From: Candidatus Woesebacteria bacterium
Lineage (GTDB): Bacteria; Patescibacteriota; Microgenomatia; Woykebacterales; 2-01-FULL-43-14
Assembly: GCA_020060105.1 (NCBI GenBank)
Contig: JAGVAV010000019.1
Span: 1 to 49,821 of the forward strand
Length of the DNA: 49,821 nucleotides
Reading direction: 5' to 3'
Shown piece after piece: positions 39,462 through 47,560 of this stretch. Position 1 is the first letter of the stretch; every line of letters begins with the position of its first letter. Below the pieces are notes generated by a model. The model had not been told where the DNA came from. It worked only from the letters and a program-made list of their open reading frames with translations, and searched no databases. The translations under genes were made by a program, and so were the position numbers.

Positions 39462-40934
39462 TTAAAAGGGGTTTAGAATGAAAGAAGAAGGGTAGCTATA
39501 GGGCTTTACTTTTCCGTCCCATCCCCAGTCGCTCGAGGTTGCCTCGACGTCGTCCGAATCGATTATCCCGTCCGCCCCTTTTGAGGCGACTTCGTAAATA
39601 CGATCATATAAATCATCCCCAACCGTCATTTGGTAACGGCCGGCAACGGTCTGGATATCAACGATATTAACCAAATTATTAAAATCAAAGTCGGTTTTAT
39701 GCCACATCAGGTTGGGATGGACTTCTACGTTGAACAATCTGCCGTTTTCATTCCTTTCAAGGATTACCGCCACGTCTGGCATTTTATCAGCTCGGTTAAA
39801 GCTGCCTGAGGCGATGATGGTGGCTTTTGGTTTGGAGGTGGGGATTTTACGAATCTCAAAGCTTCCTAAGCCATTGTTTTTAAAGAAGATAACGCTGCTG
39901 CTAACAAGGGAAGTGGCGATTAAATCTATATCCCCGTCTCTATCTAGATCAGTCGAGTCAAGGCCGTAAGTAATTTCGCCAACGTCAATTTTTTGGACGG
40001 TGAAATTCGGGAAGTAGTTGTAAATGATGGTCACGTGATTAGCTCCTTTATTGGCGGTAGCAATATCGATACGGCCATCCTTATTAAAATCTCCAGTGTT
40101 AACAGTTACGGATTCTTGTTGTTCTCCGGGTACCACAACCGTGATTTTATTTGTCAAATCAAATTCTCCTAAACCTTTGTTTAAGAAAATATATTGATTA
40201 TTCATGACACCATTGTTAGCAAAGGTAAGGTCCATGTCCCCGTCGTTGTCTAAATCCGCAACCGCCACATCCCAAAGATCGTCGTTAAGGTCTTTAGGTA
40301 AAATGACATCAACACCAGCTTCGTTAAATCTTCCTGCTTGAGGGTCCCAATATCTTAGGTGAAATGCCGGGTGTGAATCTGCTACGAAAACAATGTCTTG
40401 ATAGCCATCTTTGTTAAAATCCGCTCCCTTAATCGAGACCGGGTCTGGCTTGCCTTTTAATGTTTGGACTGATCTAAATCCTTTAAAAGAGGCACTTGCG
40501 CTACTCGTCTCATTGACTAAAAACTCAATTACAGAATCTTGGTTCCCGCCAGGCGGCATAAGATTACCCCGAACTAGATCGTCGTATCCATCACGGTTAA
40601 AATCATAAGCGTAGAGTCCCTGAGGTTGGAAGATTTCTTGAGAGTAGGCCGGCTTGAAGTAGCCGTAACCGTCGTTTAGGAAGACATAAACTTTATTGGC
40701 GAAGGTGTCTCCAACTACCAAATCTGTAGCTCTATCGTTATTGAAGTCCCCGGTTTTGATATTATAGAAACTTACGGGTTCCTCTATTGTTGATTCTGTC
40801 GTAAGCGAAGCCTCGCTTTTCAAGTAAGTTGGTTCTTGGACGCGACTGACGAAAATGGCCAAACTGGCGACTAAAAAAGCTAAAGTTAAAGAGGAAAGGA
40901 CCCCAAATTTTTGATGCGGCGGCAGCAGATTCAT
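39462..40934 (-). CDS. Exported FG-GAP/VCBS repeat protein with dockerin-like C-terminal segment
   Basis: The 490-residue protein has an N-terminal signal or anchor (GVLSSLTLAFLVASLAIFVS) and about seven FG-GAP/VCBS repeats, each with a Ca2+-binding loop such as DFNNDRATDLVVGD, DFNRDGYDDL, DFNKDGYQDIVFV and DLDNDGDMDLTF, that should form a beta-propeller outside the cell. The end (DFDFNNLVNIVDIQTVAGRY, then GADGIIDSDDV) resembles a dockerin type I pair. No cohesin is visible in the window. A clear promoter and AGGAG site precede ATG 40934. A role in adhesion or surface assembly is inferred. Confidence 0.88.
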   Translation of the reverse strand: MNLLPPHQKFGVLSSLTLAFLVASLAIFVSRVQEPTYLKSEASLTTESTIEEPVSFYNIKTGDFNNDRATDLVVGDTFANKVYVFLNDGYGYFKPAYSQEIFQPQGLYAYDFNRDGYDDLVRGNLMPPGGNQDSVIEFLVNETSSASASFKGFRSVQTLKGKPDPVSIKGADFNKDGYQDIVFVADSHPAFHLRYWDPQAGRFNEAGVDVILPKDLNDDLWDVAVADLDNDGDMDLTFANNGVMNNQYIFLNKGLGEFDLTNKITVVVPGEQQESVTVNTGDFNKDGRIDIATANKGANHVTIIYNYFPNFTVQKIDVGEITYGLDSTDLDRDGDIDLIATSLVSSSVIFFKNNGLGSFEIRKIPTSKPKATIIASGSFNRADKMPDVAVILERNENGRLFNVEVHPNLMWHKTDFDFNNLVNIVDIQTVAGRYQMTVGDDLYDRIYEVASKGADGIIDSDDVEATSSDWGWDGKVKPYSYPSSFILNPF

Positions 40935-40952
40935 TAGTTACTCCTAGTATCT

Positions 40953-40981
40953 ATCTTACACGAGGAAAGGCTACCTGTCAA
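40953..40981 (-). promoter_or_regulatory. Promoter of the FG-GAP protein gene
   Basis: On the minus strand TTGACA and TAAGAT are 17 bases apart; AGGAG follows before the ATG. Confidence 0.85.
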
Positions 40982-41082
40982 TCAAGGCCTTGTCTGGTAA
41001 AGATATGGAAAGAGTCAAACACCTTTTGAAAAAGTTACCATACATTTGAGACAATAAGGTTAAAAGAGTATATAATCAAATT

Positions 41083-41742
41083 ATGAAAAGAATCAGTTTT
41101 GCCGTTACTTACCGGGTTGAGGCCATAATTCTTGACTTTTTGGTTTCTAAGCTTCCGAAGTGGGTTTCGCCCGATCTTTTGACGCTGACAGCTTTCCTCG
41201 CCGCTCTTTTTGGCGGTTTATTTTATATTCTGGCCGGAGAGAACCTTTTTTATTTGCATTTAGTTAGTTTAATGGTTATTCTTCATTGGTTCGCCGACAG
41301 TCTCGATGGGCGGGTGGCCCGTTACCGCAAGGTCCCTCGGCCAAATTACGGCTACTTTGTCGATCACATTTTAGACTCAGCTTCCACGATTTTATTCCTT
41401 GGCGGCCTTACCGTCTCGGCCGTTACTAGCACTTCGGCTTGGCTCTGGGTTGGGGTTTTGTACTTACTGATGATGATTCACATTTTCTTAAAGGCTCGGG
41501 TTTTTAACACTTTTCAATTATCTTTAAGCGCCATGGGCCCAACAGAAGCCAGGATCGGCTTGATTTTGGTTAATACCCTAACCTTTTTCTTTGGTTCCTT
41601 TTCCCTAACCTTTTTAGATGTTATCGTAAACTTTGTCGACATTGTTGGCCTAGTGGCGGCAGGAGGGATCCTGGCGGTTCTCATTCCCGATGTTATTTAT
41701 ACTTCGGTTAAGCTAAACCAGATCGATAGGAAGAAAATTTAG
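41083..41742 (+). CDS. CDP-alcohol phosphatidyltransferase family protein
   Basis: The 219-residue membrane protein has the catalytic pattern D-G-x2-A-R ... G-x3-D-x3-D, read as DGRVARYRKVPRPNYG and YFVDHILD. The spacing between Arg and Gly is nine residues, one more than in the usual signature. About six membrane helices follow the family layout. Such enzymes join a CDP-linked lipid or alcohol to another alcohol in phospholipid synthesis; the alcohol is unknown. TATAAT (41071-41076) ends six bases before ATG 41083 and there is no ribosome site, so the mRNA should be leaderless. The DUF3850 gene follows after 20 bases. Confidence 0.9.
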   Translation: MKRISFAVTYRVEAIILDFLVSKLPKWVSPDLLTLTAFLAALFGGLFYILAGENLFYLHLVSLMVILHWFADSLDGRVARYRKVPRPNYGYFVDHILDSASTILFLGGLTVSAVTSTSAWLWVGVLYLLMMIHIFLKARVFNTFQLSLSAMGPTEARIGLILVNTLTFFFGSFSLTFLDVIVNFVDIVGLVAAGGILAVLIPDVIYTSVKLNQIDRKKI

Positions 41743-41762
41743 ATTTGAGGAGTTAGTAAATT

Positions 41763-42029
41763 ATGAAAATTGAGAAAAAAGTTTGGCCGCAGTATTTTCA
41801 GAAGATCTTAGAAGGGGTTAAGACTTTTGAGTTGAGACTGGCGGACTTTGATTGCCGACCCGGGGATATCCTAATGTTGAAAGAGTGGGATCCCCAGACT
41901 GGAAAATATACTGGCCGGACCCTGGAGAAAGAGATTACTTACGTTGTTAGGACTAAGGAGGTCGGTTTTTGGTCGGAGAAAGATGTTGAAAGTTACGGTT
42001 ATCAAATAATCTCCTTTAGGGACAACTAA
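41763..42029 (+). CDS. DUF3850 / ASCH-like small protein
   Basis: The 88-residue protein has the DUF3850 layout: KVWPQYFQKILEGVKTFELR at the start, ADFDCRPGDILMLKEWDP in the middle, and YTGRTLEKEITYVVRT. The family adopts an ASCH/PUA-like fold and is presumed to bind RNA or modified nucleotides; direct evidence is scarce. It sits 20 bases behind the CDP-alcohol phosphatidyltransferase gene and may be co-transcribed with it. A GAGGAG precedes ATG 41763 at a usable distance. Confidence 0.85.
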   Translation: MKIEKKVWPQYFQKILEGVKTFELRLADFDCRPGDILMLKEWDPQTGKYTGRTLEKEITYVVRTKEVGFWSEKDVESYGYQIISFRDN

Positions 42030-42083
42030 AAAGCGCCCCAGGGTGGCAGCTTGGTGACGAGAAACTTTGGTATAATGAAAAGT

Positions 42084-43652
42084 ATGGAAAGGCTTGCCCA
42101 CTTGGAAACGGTTCTATTGATAGTTTTCCTCATTGCCTTAGCGTTTCTCGGTCGATCTGAGAAACTCCTCGCTCAGTCAAATCCTGGGCAAAAGGTAAAT
42201 GCCCCTTACTTTTCCGGTAACATTTCTTACGCCGAGGCGGCCGTTTTTTGGTTTGGCAGAGTGACGCCAAGTGAAAATCATGTCGACGTGCGAGTGGGCT
42301 ACAACGAGAGTAAGCTTCTTGTTAATGTCGCCATCTTTGACCGGCGGCTTTGGTACGATCAAATTCCTTCCGCAACCGACCTGACGAACTGGGACGCCGT
42401 TTCGCTTTACCTAAACCTTCGCGGAAATACCGGCGAAAGGCCTCAGGAGGATACTTACCGGTTTGATGGTCAGTTGAACTGGTGGGAGAGTCGAGAAAAT
42501 TACCAAGCCGCTTATCAAGGGGACGGTTTGGGCTGGTTGGTCTCGGACGCGTCTTTTAGCGCGGTTTCCGGTTGGCGGGGAAACGCGCCAAACGATGATC
42601 AGGATGATCGGGGTTGGGTCCTGACTTACCACCTTCCTTTCTCTTCTTTTGGACTTTCCGGACCGCCCCCTTCCGGGACGGTTTGGGGAATGGCTATGAC
42701 CGTTTATGATCGAGACGGGACGGAAGGTATGGTTACTCCCAGTAAGAGCTGGCCGGAAGTCTTTGAGCCGAACAGACCGACTACCTGGAATCAGTTTTCG
42801 TTTGGTCTGCCTGTTTTTCAGTTTCCTCCGGCTGTTTCCACTCAATCAGCGATAATTCGAGATAAACTTAACGGGGCGGTGGTACCCGACGCGATGGTGG
42901 GGGGAGGAACGGTTTGCGGAGACGGTTTGGATTTTTGGACGCAGTGGGGCGAAGCCAATTACTCAGGCTACACTTACGTCAATGTTCAAAATCAAACCGA
43001 CGTGGCGGACTGGCCCTGTTTTTCCCGCTATTATCTCGCTTTTCCTCTTTCTTCCCTGCCTTTCGGAAAAGAGATTGTTTCTGCCAGGCTGACTCTACAT
43101 CAATTTGGTAATTCAGATCCTAGCCAGGCCCAGCCGTCCCTGATTCAGATTTTTAGGGTTGGGGAAGACTGGGATGAGGGAACCATTAACTGGAATAATT
43201 CTCCATTAGCTTTGGAAAACGTCAGCCAATCCTGGATTGATCCATTGACGGAGTCGGTTCCTTGGCCGGGAGCTCCTCGCCATTGGGACGTCAGCGCCGC
43301 CGTTTCTCGGGCTTATCAATTAAACGAACCCTTGAGATTAGCCCTTTATTCGGCCGATTCAGCTTATCATAGCGGCAAATATTTTGTTTCCTCCGATACC
43401 GGGGACTGGAACGAGGTTGGCCGACCGACCCTGGAGGTGGTTTACGGCGATCCTGCCAGCCCCGAGACTTTTCCGGACGTTAATCGAGATGGGGTGGTGA
43501 ATGGGTGGGATTTTGTTTCAACCAGTCATTCTTTCGGAACAGCTCTAAATGAGCCTGGCTTTAATCTGGAAGTAGATTTTAATTCAGACGGAAGAGTGGA
43601 TCATTTAGACGTCAACCTTCTTTTAACAAATTGGCGAAGAGAAACATTGTAA
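42084..43652 (+). CDS. Exported protein with CBM9-like, DNRLRE and dockerin-like domains
   Basis: From ATG 42084 the protein has 522 residues: a signal peptide (TVLLIVFLIALAFLGRSEKLLAQ), a CBM9/DOMON-like part (VRVGYNESKLLVNVAIFDRR, VSLYLNLRG), a DNRLRE domain (YYLAFPLSSLPFGKEIVSAR, WDEGTINWNN, RPTLEVVYG), and a C-terminal dockerin type I-like pair (DVNRDGVVNGWDFV and DFNSDGRVDHLDVNLLLTNW). It is a secreted or surface glycan-binding candidate. TATAAT (42071-42076) lies seven bases before the chosen ATG; the upstream GTG and ATG of the ORF lie inside or against the promoter. The pilin-like genes follow. Confidence 0.82.
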   Translation: MERLAHLETVLLIVFLIALAFLGRSEKLLAQSNPGQKVNAPYFSGNISYAEAAVFWFGRVTPSENHVDVRVGYNESKLLVNVAIFDRRLWYDQIPSATDLTNWDAVSLYLNLRGNTGERPQEDTYRFDGQLNWWESRENYQAAYQGDGLGWLVSDASFSAVSGWRGNAPNDDQDDRGWVLTYHLPFSSFGLSGPPPSGTVWGMAMTVYDRDGTEGMVTPSKSWPEVFEPNRPTTWNQFSFGLPVFQFPPAVSTQSAIIRDKLNGAVVPDAMVGGGTVCGDGLDFWTQWGEANYSGYTYVNVQNQTDVADWPCFSRYYLAFPLSSLPFGKEIVSARLTLHQFGNSDPSQAQPSLIQIFRVGEDWDEGTINWNNSPLALENVSQSWIDPLTESVPWPGAPRHWDVSAAVSRAYQLNEPLRLALYSADSAYHSGKYFVSSDTGDWNEVGRPTLEVVYGDPASPETFPDVNRDGVVNGWDFVSTSHSFGTALNEPGFNLEVDFNSDGRVDHLDVNLLLTNWRRETL

Positions 43653-43661
43653 GATCTAAAA

Positions 43662-44351
43662 ATGAAGCTGACTTACCTAAAACTTAAAAAACCCGTTGCG
43701 AAAATTAAAGCTTTAAAGCTTAAAAAAACTTTACTTTGCCAAACTAAAAGCTTTACCCTTGTTGAACTCCTCGTGGTGATTGCCATCATTGCCGTGATGT
43801 CCACCATCGTTTTAACGGCCATAAATCCTGCCGCTTATCTAAACAGAGGGGAGGATAATGAAAGGACGACGGTGTTGCGGACGATTCAAGAGGGCTTAGA
43901 CATTTATTATCTACGGCACGGGCGTTACCCTGGGCTGGGCCCAGGCGGTTCTGGAGGAGACCACGGTGGAGATGGGTGGTGGGGGTATACTTACGCCAAA
44001 TGGAACGGAGGTTTATGCTCGGGGGGAATAAGTTTGAAGTTTGAAAACAGCGCTTCAATCGGATTCTTAGGGGTTTTAACTGACGAAGGAATTATCAAGT
44101 CGCCGGATTTGAATACTTGGAATGATCCAAATGACCCCGTTTTAGTTCCAGGCGATCCTAGTTTAAAATATAATTGCCGTTACGTTGTTCCCCAAGGAGA
44201 ACAACTTGCCGGTAATGTCCAGCGCTACCTTCTCCACTGTAACCTCGAAGAAATGAACGATCTAGAGGCCAACGATGGGGGAACGAACCCGACGGTTTTT
44301 GAAATCATGGAGCCTAGCCCTTGGGTTTGTATTATTGGGAACTATGACTGA
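43662..44351 (+). CDS. Type IV pilin / type II secretion pseudopilin-like protein
   Basis: The 229-residue protein has a class III signal: a long basic leader of about 32 residues, then FTLVELLVVIAIIAVMSTIV with the Glu at +5 and the hydrophobic helix. Ser replaces the usual Gly at -1 (TKS before FTLVE), which still permits some prepilin peptidases but is unusual. The globular part has GLDIYYLRHGRYPGLGP, typical of GspG-like pseudopilins, and several Cys. It follows the DNRLRE protein by nine bases. No prepilin peptidase, ATPase or secretin is in the window, so the machine it belongs to is elsewhere. Confidence 0.88.
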   Translation: MKLTYLKLKKPVAKIKALKLKKTLLCQTKSFTLVELLVVIAIIAVMSTIVLTAINPAAYLNRGEDNERTTVLRTIQEGLDIYYLRHGRYPGLGPGGSGGDHGGDGWWGYTYAKWNGGLCSGGISLKFENSASIGFLGVLTDEGIIKSPDLNTWNDPNDPVLVPGDPSLKYNCRYVVPQGEQLAGNVQRYLLHCNLEEMNDLEANDGGTNPTVFEIMEPSPWVCIIGNYD

Positions 44352-44385
44352 GGAAGCAAGGACGTTTTTGGGGAGACTCTAAGGG

Positions 44386-44415
44386 TTGCAAAATTTCATT
44401 GAAAGAATGTATAAT
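44386..44415 (+). promoter_or_regulatory. Promoter of the anchored pilin-like protein
   Basis: TTGCAA (44386-44391) and TATAAT (44410-44415) are 18 bases apart; the ORF-track start TTG is the -35 box. Confidence 0.75.
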
Positions 44416-44433
44416 GAAACTGGTAGAAAGCTT

Positions 44434-45108
44434 ATGGACGAAACATCTTCGGAAAATCGGATACCCGAACTTTCTTTTCCTTCTCAAAGCCCTTCACCCT
44501 CCGAACCGGCGGTTTCAAGCGGGTCTGGGGCTGGTGCCTCTCCGGCGCCTATCGCTTTTCAGCCTCCTAAGGGATATTCCTGGCGAGGGTGGCTGCTAAT
44601 TTTTTTCCTTGCTTTGACCATAATCGGGGCAGGTTTTGCCGGGACGACCTATTTTCTAAATCAACCAAGCCAAGCGAATCAGGAAGGGGTGAAGGTCAAG
44701 TTAGCCAAGGCCTCGAACAAAGCCGATGAGCAGAGAAAAAATGATTTGAAATTGATTGCCGGAGCCTTAAACAGTTTTTACCAGAAGTATCAGATGTATC
44801 CGTCGTTTAAGAAAGAAGGTTACGAGTGGTGCGATGCGACTCGGTTAGGCCAGGATTTAGTTCCGGAGTATTTGGAAGAGATTCCTTCAGACCCGACCGG
44901 TAAGCCTTACTTTATTTATCTTATCCCTGATGGGGGTTATGTGGTCGCGGCAAAGCTAGAAGATGGGAATGACCCGGACGCGACAAAGGAGAAAACTATT
45001 CCTTACGAGATGGGAGAGATATCCGGAGGGACTTACACAGAAATAAAGTTTAATACCGATTCTTGTCCGGCTGGAGCATCTTTTAACTTTTGGTTAACCA
45101 GCCAGTGA
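44434..45108 (+). CDS. Membrane-anchored protein with GspG-like globular domain but no prepilin signal
   Basis: The protein (224 residues from ATG 44434) has a Ser/Pro-rich cytoplasmic head, one membrane helix at about 50-70 (GWLLIFFLALTIIGAGFAGT), and an outer domain with RKNDLKLIAGALNSFYQKYQ, MYPSFKK and EIPSDPTGKPYFIYLIPDG. The latter matches the helix-to-DP-loop pattern of pseudopilin globular domains. It lacks FTLVELL, so it should not be assembled as a pilin; it may be a pilin-fold surface protein or partner of the preceding pseudopilin. Its 3' end overlaps the convergent GT9 gene by 15 bases. Confidence 0.72.
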   Translation: MDETSSENRIPELSFPSQSPSPSEPAVSSGSGAGASPAPIAFQPPKGYSWRGWLLIFFLALTIIGAGFAGTTYFLNQPSQANQEGVKVKLAKASNKADEQRKNDLKLIAGALNSFYQKYQMYPSFKKEGYEWCDATRLGQDLVPEYLEEIPSDPTGKPYFIYLIPDGGYVVAAKLEDGNDPDATKEKTIPYEMGEISGGTYTEIKFNTDSCPAGASFNFWLTSQ

Positions 45109-46170
45109 GCTTTCCCTAAGCAAATTTCTTGCTTGATCTAAGACCTCTTCCGGGGAAACGTCCTCGACAAAAGAAACTTTATGACCGCAATTTCCCCGAT
45201 GGCACCTTGGGCAATTTGTTTGCCAGGAGATGGCAGGGCGATGAATTCGACGGAAAAAAGGGGCCCAGGTAATCGTGTTGCCGATCCAAAAAACCGTAAC
45301 GGTGGGGACGTCAAGAGCCACCGCCAAATGAGAAGGACCGCTGTCGTTGCCGATAACCAGACTAGCTTGGCTGATCAAGGCCGTTAAGGCGCCTAGGGAG
45401 GTTTTTCCCGTGAGATTGATAACTGGAGTACTCATTTTTGCGGCTACCTCTTTCCCGAGAATTTCTTCATCTTTTGTGCCGATTAGAACAGTTTTCCCTC
45501 CGTATTCTCGATGCAGTTGAGCAGCAACAAAGGCAAAGTTTTCGGCGGGCCAATGGCGGCGAGGGTCGTGGGCGCCTGGGTGAATGACTACATATTTGGT
45601 TAACGAAAGTTTTAGCTTCTCTAAGACAGACGCTAATTCTTCTCGGTCCGATTCTTTGACAAAAGCTTCAGTTTGAAACTGACTGGGTTTAACCCCGATA
45701 AGAGAAAGAATTTCGAGAGTGCGAAAAATTTCGTTTTGATAAAACTCATAGCGAAGATTAAGATCTAAATAATCTTTTACCTCAGGAGCAGTTGTCCCTA
45801 AGGTTAGTTTTGCTCCCAGTTTCTTAACGAAAGGATTTGAGTATTTTCCTCCTCCGTGCATTTGAATGGCTAAGTCGAAGTCTTCCTTTTGCATTTCCTT
45901 AAAAAACTTATCCGAATCCAGTCCTTCATGTTGATCAGGGTAGTTTAGGATTCCTGGGGAAAATGGAATGGCGCGGACTTGGTGGATATAAGGGTAACGA
46001 TCTTTGATGAATTCAACCATGCTTGGCCGCGCTAGGAGGGTGGTCTCTGCCCCTTTAAACGCCATTGAGAGAGTTTTGAGGGCAGGGGTAGCGATCAAAA
46101 AATCTCCCAGAACTCCCGCTCTAAGAACGGCGATTTTTTTCACTGACTTGGGGTGGGGCGCTTTACTCAT
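45094..46170 (-). CDS. Glycosyltransferase family 9 (heptosyltransferase-like)
   Basis: The 358-residue protein has the GT9 pattern: IAVLRAGVLGDFLIATPALK at the start, YVVIHPGAHDPRRHWPAENF in the middle, TGKTSLGALTALISQASLVI, and GNDSGPSHLAVALDVPTVTV with the donor-site residues. GT9 enzymes add heptose or related sugars, classically to lipopolysaccharide; CPR cells generally lack LPS, so the acceptor here is probably another surface glycan. A Cys-rich loop near the C terminus (NCPRCHRGNCGHKV) may bind metal, which is uncommon. ATG 46170 has no clear ribosome site. Confidence 0.92.
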   Translation of the reverse strand: MSKAPHPKSVKKIAVLRAGVLGDFLIATPALKTLSMAFKGAETTLLARPSMVEFIKDRYPYIHQVRAIPFSPGILNYPDQHEGLDSDKFFKEMQKEDFDLAIQMHGGGKYSNPFVKKLGAKLTLGTTAPEVKDYLDLNLRYEFYQNEIFRTLEILSLIGVKPSQFQTEAFVKESDREELASVLEKLKLSLTKYVVIHPGAHDPRRHWPAENFAFVAAQLHREYGGKTVLIGTKDEEILGKEVAAKMSTPVINLTGKTSLGALTALISQASLVIGNDSGPSHLAVALDVPTVTVFWIGNTITWAPFFRRIHRPAISWQTNCPRCHRGNCGHKVSFVEDVSPEEVLDQARNLLRESSLAG

Positions 46171-46241
46171 CTTAAACTAATTAAGATGACGGGCGAAAAA
46201 AAAACAAGAAAAAAGAGGGGGCTTGCTGAGAATTGCGGAAA

Positions 46242-46280
46242 ACACCTGGGGTGTCAATAAGAAGCCACCCCAGGGGTGGC
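46242..46280. repeat. Two adjacent REP-like palindromes
   Basis: ACACCTGGGGTGT (46242-46254) and GCCACCCCAGGGGTGGC (46264-46280) lie in tandem. A related half (GCCCCAGGGTGGCAGC) is at about 42034-42050. They resemble, but are not identical to, the transposase palindromes. Confidence 0.7.
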
Positions 46281-46326
46281 ATGGCTTTTTCTTGATAATG
46301 AAACTTCACTCGTGTTAACTAAGGTG

Positions 46327-46989
46327 ATGACTATCAGAAAAGTTTCGTGGGAACTCGCTTTGGTTATTCTTTCGCCTTTGGCTTTAATTGCCGGGATGTT
46401 GTTCTTTCAGGTTTCCGGTTGGTTTCCGCCGCTTTTATTTTACGCCATTTGGGCGATCTTTTCCCCGATGGTTCTTAAAAGGAGATTTTCTTTAGCTGTC
46501 TATAAGGATTTTGGTTTCAGTTTGCCTATTTCTAACCCCCGGGCTTTTAAAGTTTTGTTACTGGCTCAAGTAGTTCTTTCCTTACTCTTGATTTCTTTCA
46601 CTTATCGACTAAACTTGTCTCTTTTTCTTTTATTTTTGTCCTTGATGCCCCTTTTTCTAATCAGTCCTTTGGTGGAGGAAGTTTATTGGCGTGGGGCTTT
46701 GATGAAAGTGTTAGATCAATTGAAAGATCGAGTTTTATCAGGAAAAAAGATGGCTTTAATTGGTTACTTTTCATTTCTGTTTTGGCTTTATCATTTTTTA
46801 CTTTTTGGCCTTTTTGGAAAGCAAATGTGGCTTTCTCCTTTGATGTTTGTTCTGTCTTTTGGGGCAGGTTTTGTTTGGTCCATCTTTTATTTGAAGACAA
46901 AAAGTCTCCTTTATTCTTATTTGTCTCATCTGCTGGCTGATGTTCTTCTAGTTTTATTTTTAGAGCCGGTGATTTTTGGGGGAAGTTGA
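46327..46989 (+). CDS. CPBP family intramembrane metalloprotease (Abi/Rce1-like)
   Basis: The protein (220 residues from ATG 46327) has about seven membrane helices and the CPBP motifs: EExxxR in LVEEVYWRGALMKVL, a second His in WLYHFLLFG, and the late SHLLADVLLVL. These glutamate/histidine intramembrane proteases cleave membrane-anchored peptides or CaaX-like substrates; target unknown. The ORF track starts 51 bases earlier within the REP-like palindrome; ATG 46327 after AAGGTG is preferred. The cupredoxin gene follows closely. Confidence 0.85.
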   Translation: MTIRKVSWELALVILSPLALIAGMLFFQVSGWFPPLLFYAIWAIFSPMVLKRRFSLAVYKDFGFSLPISNPRAFKVLLLAQVVLSLLLISFTYRLNLSLFLLFLSLMPLFLISPLVEEVYWRGALMKVLDQLKDRVLSGKKMALIGYFSFLFWLYHFLLFGLFGKQMWLSPLMFVLSFGAGFVWSIFYLKTKSLLYSYLSHLLADVLLVLFLEPVIFGGS

Positions 46990-47004
46990 TTAAGGAGTTT
47001 GCCG

Positions 47005-47370
47005 ATGAAAGTTTCTTGGTTAGCGAAGGGATTACTGATTGCCGTTTTGGTTTTCTCTGGGATTCGATTGAAAGAAAGCCTTAACTCTCAATCAAATCCG
47101 CTTAGGGAGGAATCGGGCCGGAAAATTTTGACTGAGGAAGTAAAGATTTCGGATAATTCCTTCAATCCTCAAGATTTGACCGTGGAGAAAGGAACTCGGG
47201 TTGTTTGGCACAACACCGACGAAGAAGTTCATCGTTTGATCAGTCCCGTTTTTGGCACGGGAGACATTGAAGACGGCCAAAGGTGGAGCTACTTATTTGA
47301 AAACCCAGGCGAGTTTTCCTATTCTTGTTTGATTCACCCTCAGATGAAGGGGAAGGTAACGGTTAAGTAA
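47005..47370 (+). CDS. Membrane-anchored cupredoxin (plastocyanin-like copper protein)
   Basis: The 121-residue protein has an N-terminal signal/anchor (GLLIAVLVFSGIRLK) and a cupredoxin fold: ISDNSFNPQDLTVEKGTRVV, then EVHRL with the first His ligand and YSCLIHPQMKGKVTV with Cys, His and Met. A type I copper site is therefore complete. Such proteins shuttle electrons or bind copper outside the membrane; no redox partner is near, apart from the distant DoxX-like gene. ATG 47005 lies eight bases after AAGGAG, six bases past the TTG of the ORF track. It probably shares a transcript with the CPBP gene. Confidence 0.93.
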   Translation: MKVSWLAKGLLIAVLVFSGIRLKESLNSQSNPLREESGRKILTEEVKISDNSFNPQDLTVEKGTRVVWHNTDEEVHRLISPVFGTGDIEDGQRWSYLFENPGEFSYSCLIHPQMKGKVTVK

Positions 47371-47560
47371 CTAATCTTATTTGATTATCGAAACAAGTCA
47401 AAAAAGGTAAAGCAGAATTAATAGTGGTTTATTATGGTCGTTTGTTGACCTTAAGGGCCGATTTTAATACAATTAGTCTTGATTTTGAGGGCAGAATTTA
47501 ATATATCTAAAACAAGAATTTTCGGCCTGGTCAGGGCTTTTTTCATGCCCAAATCTTTAA

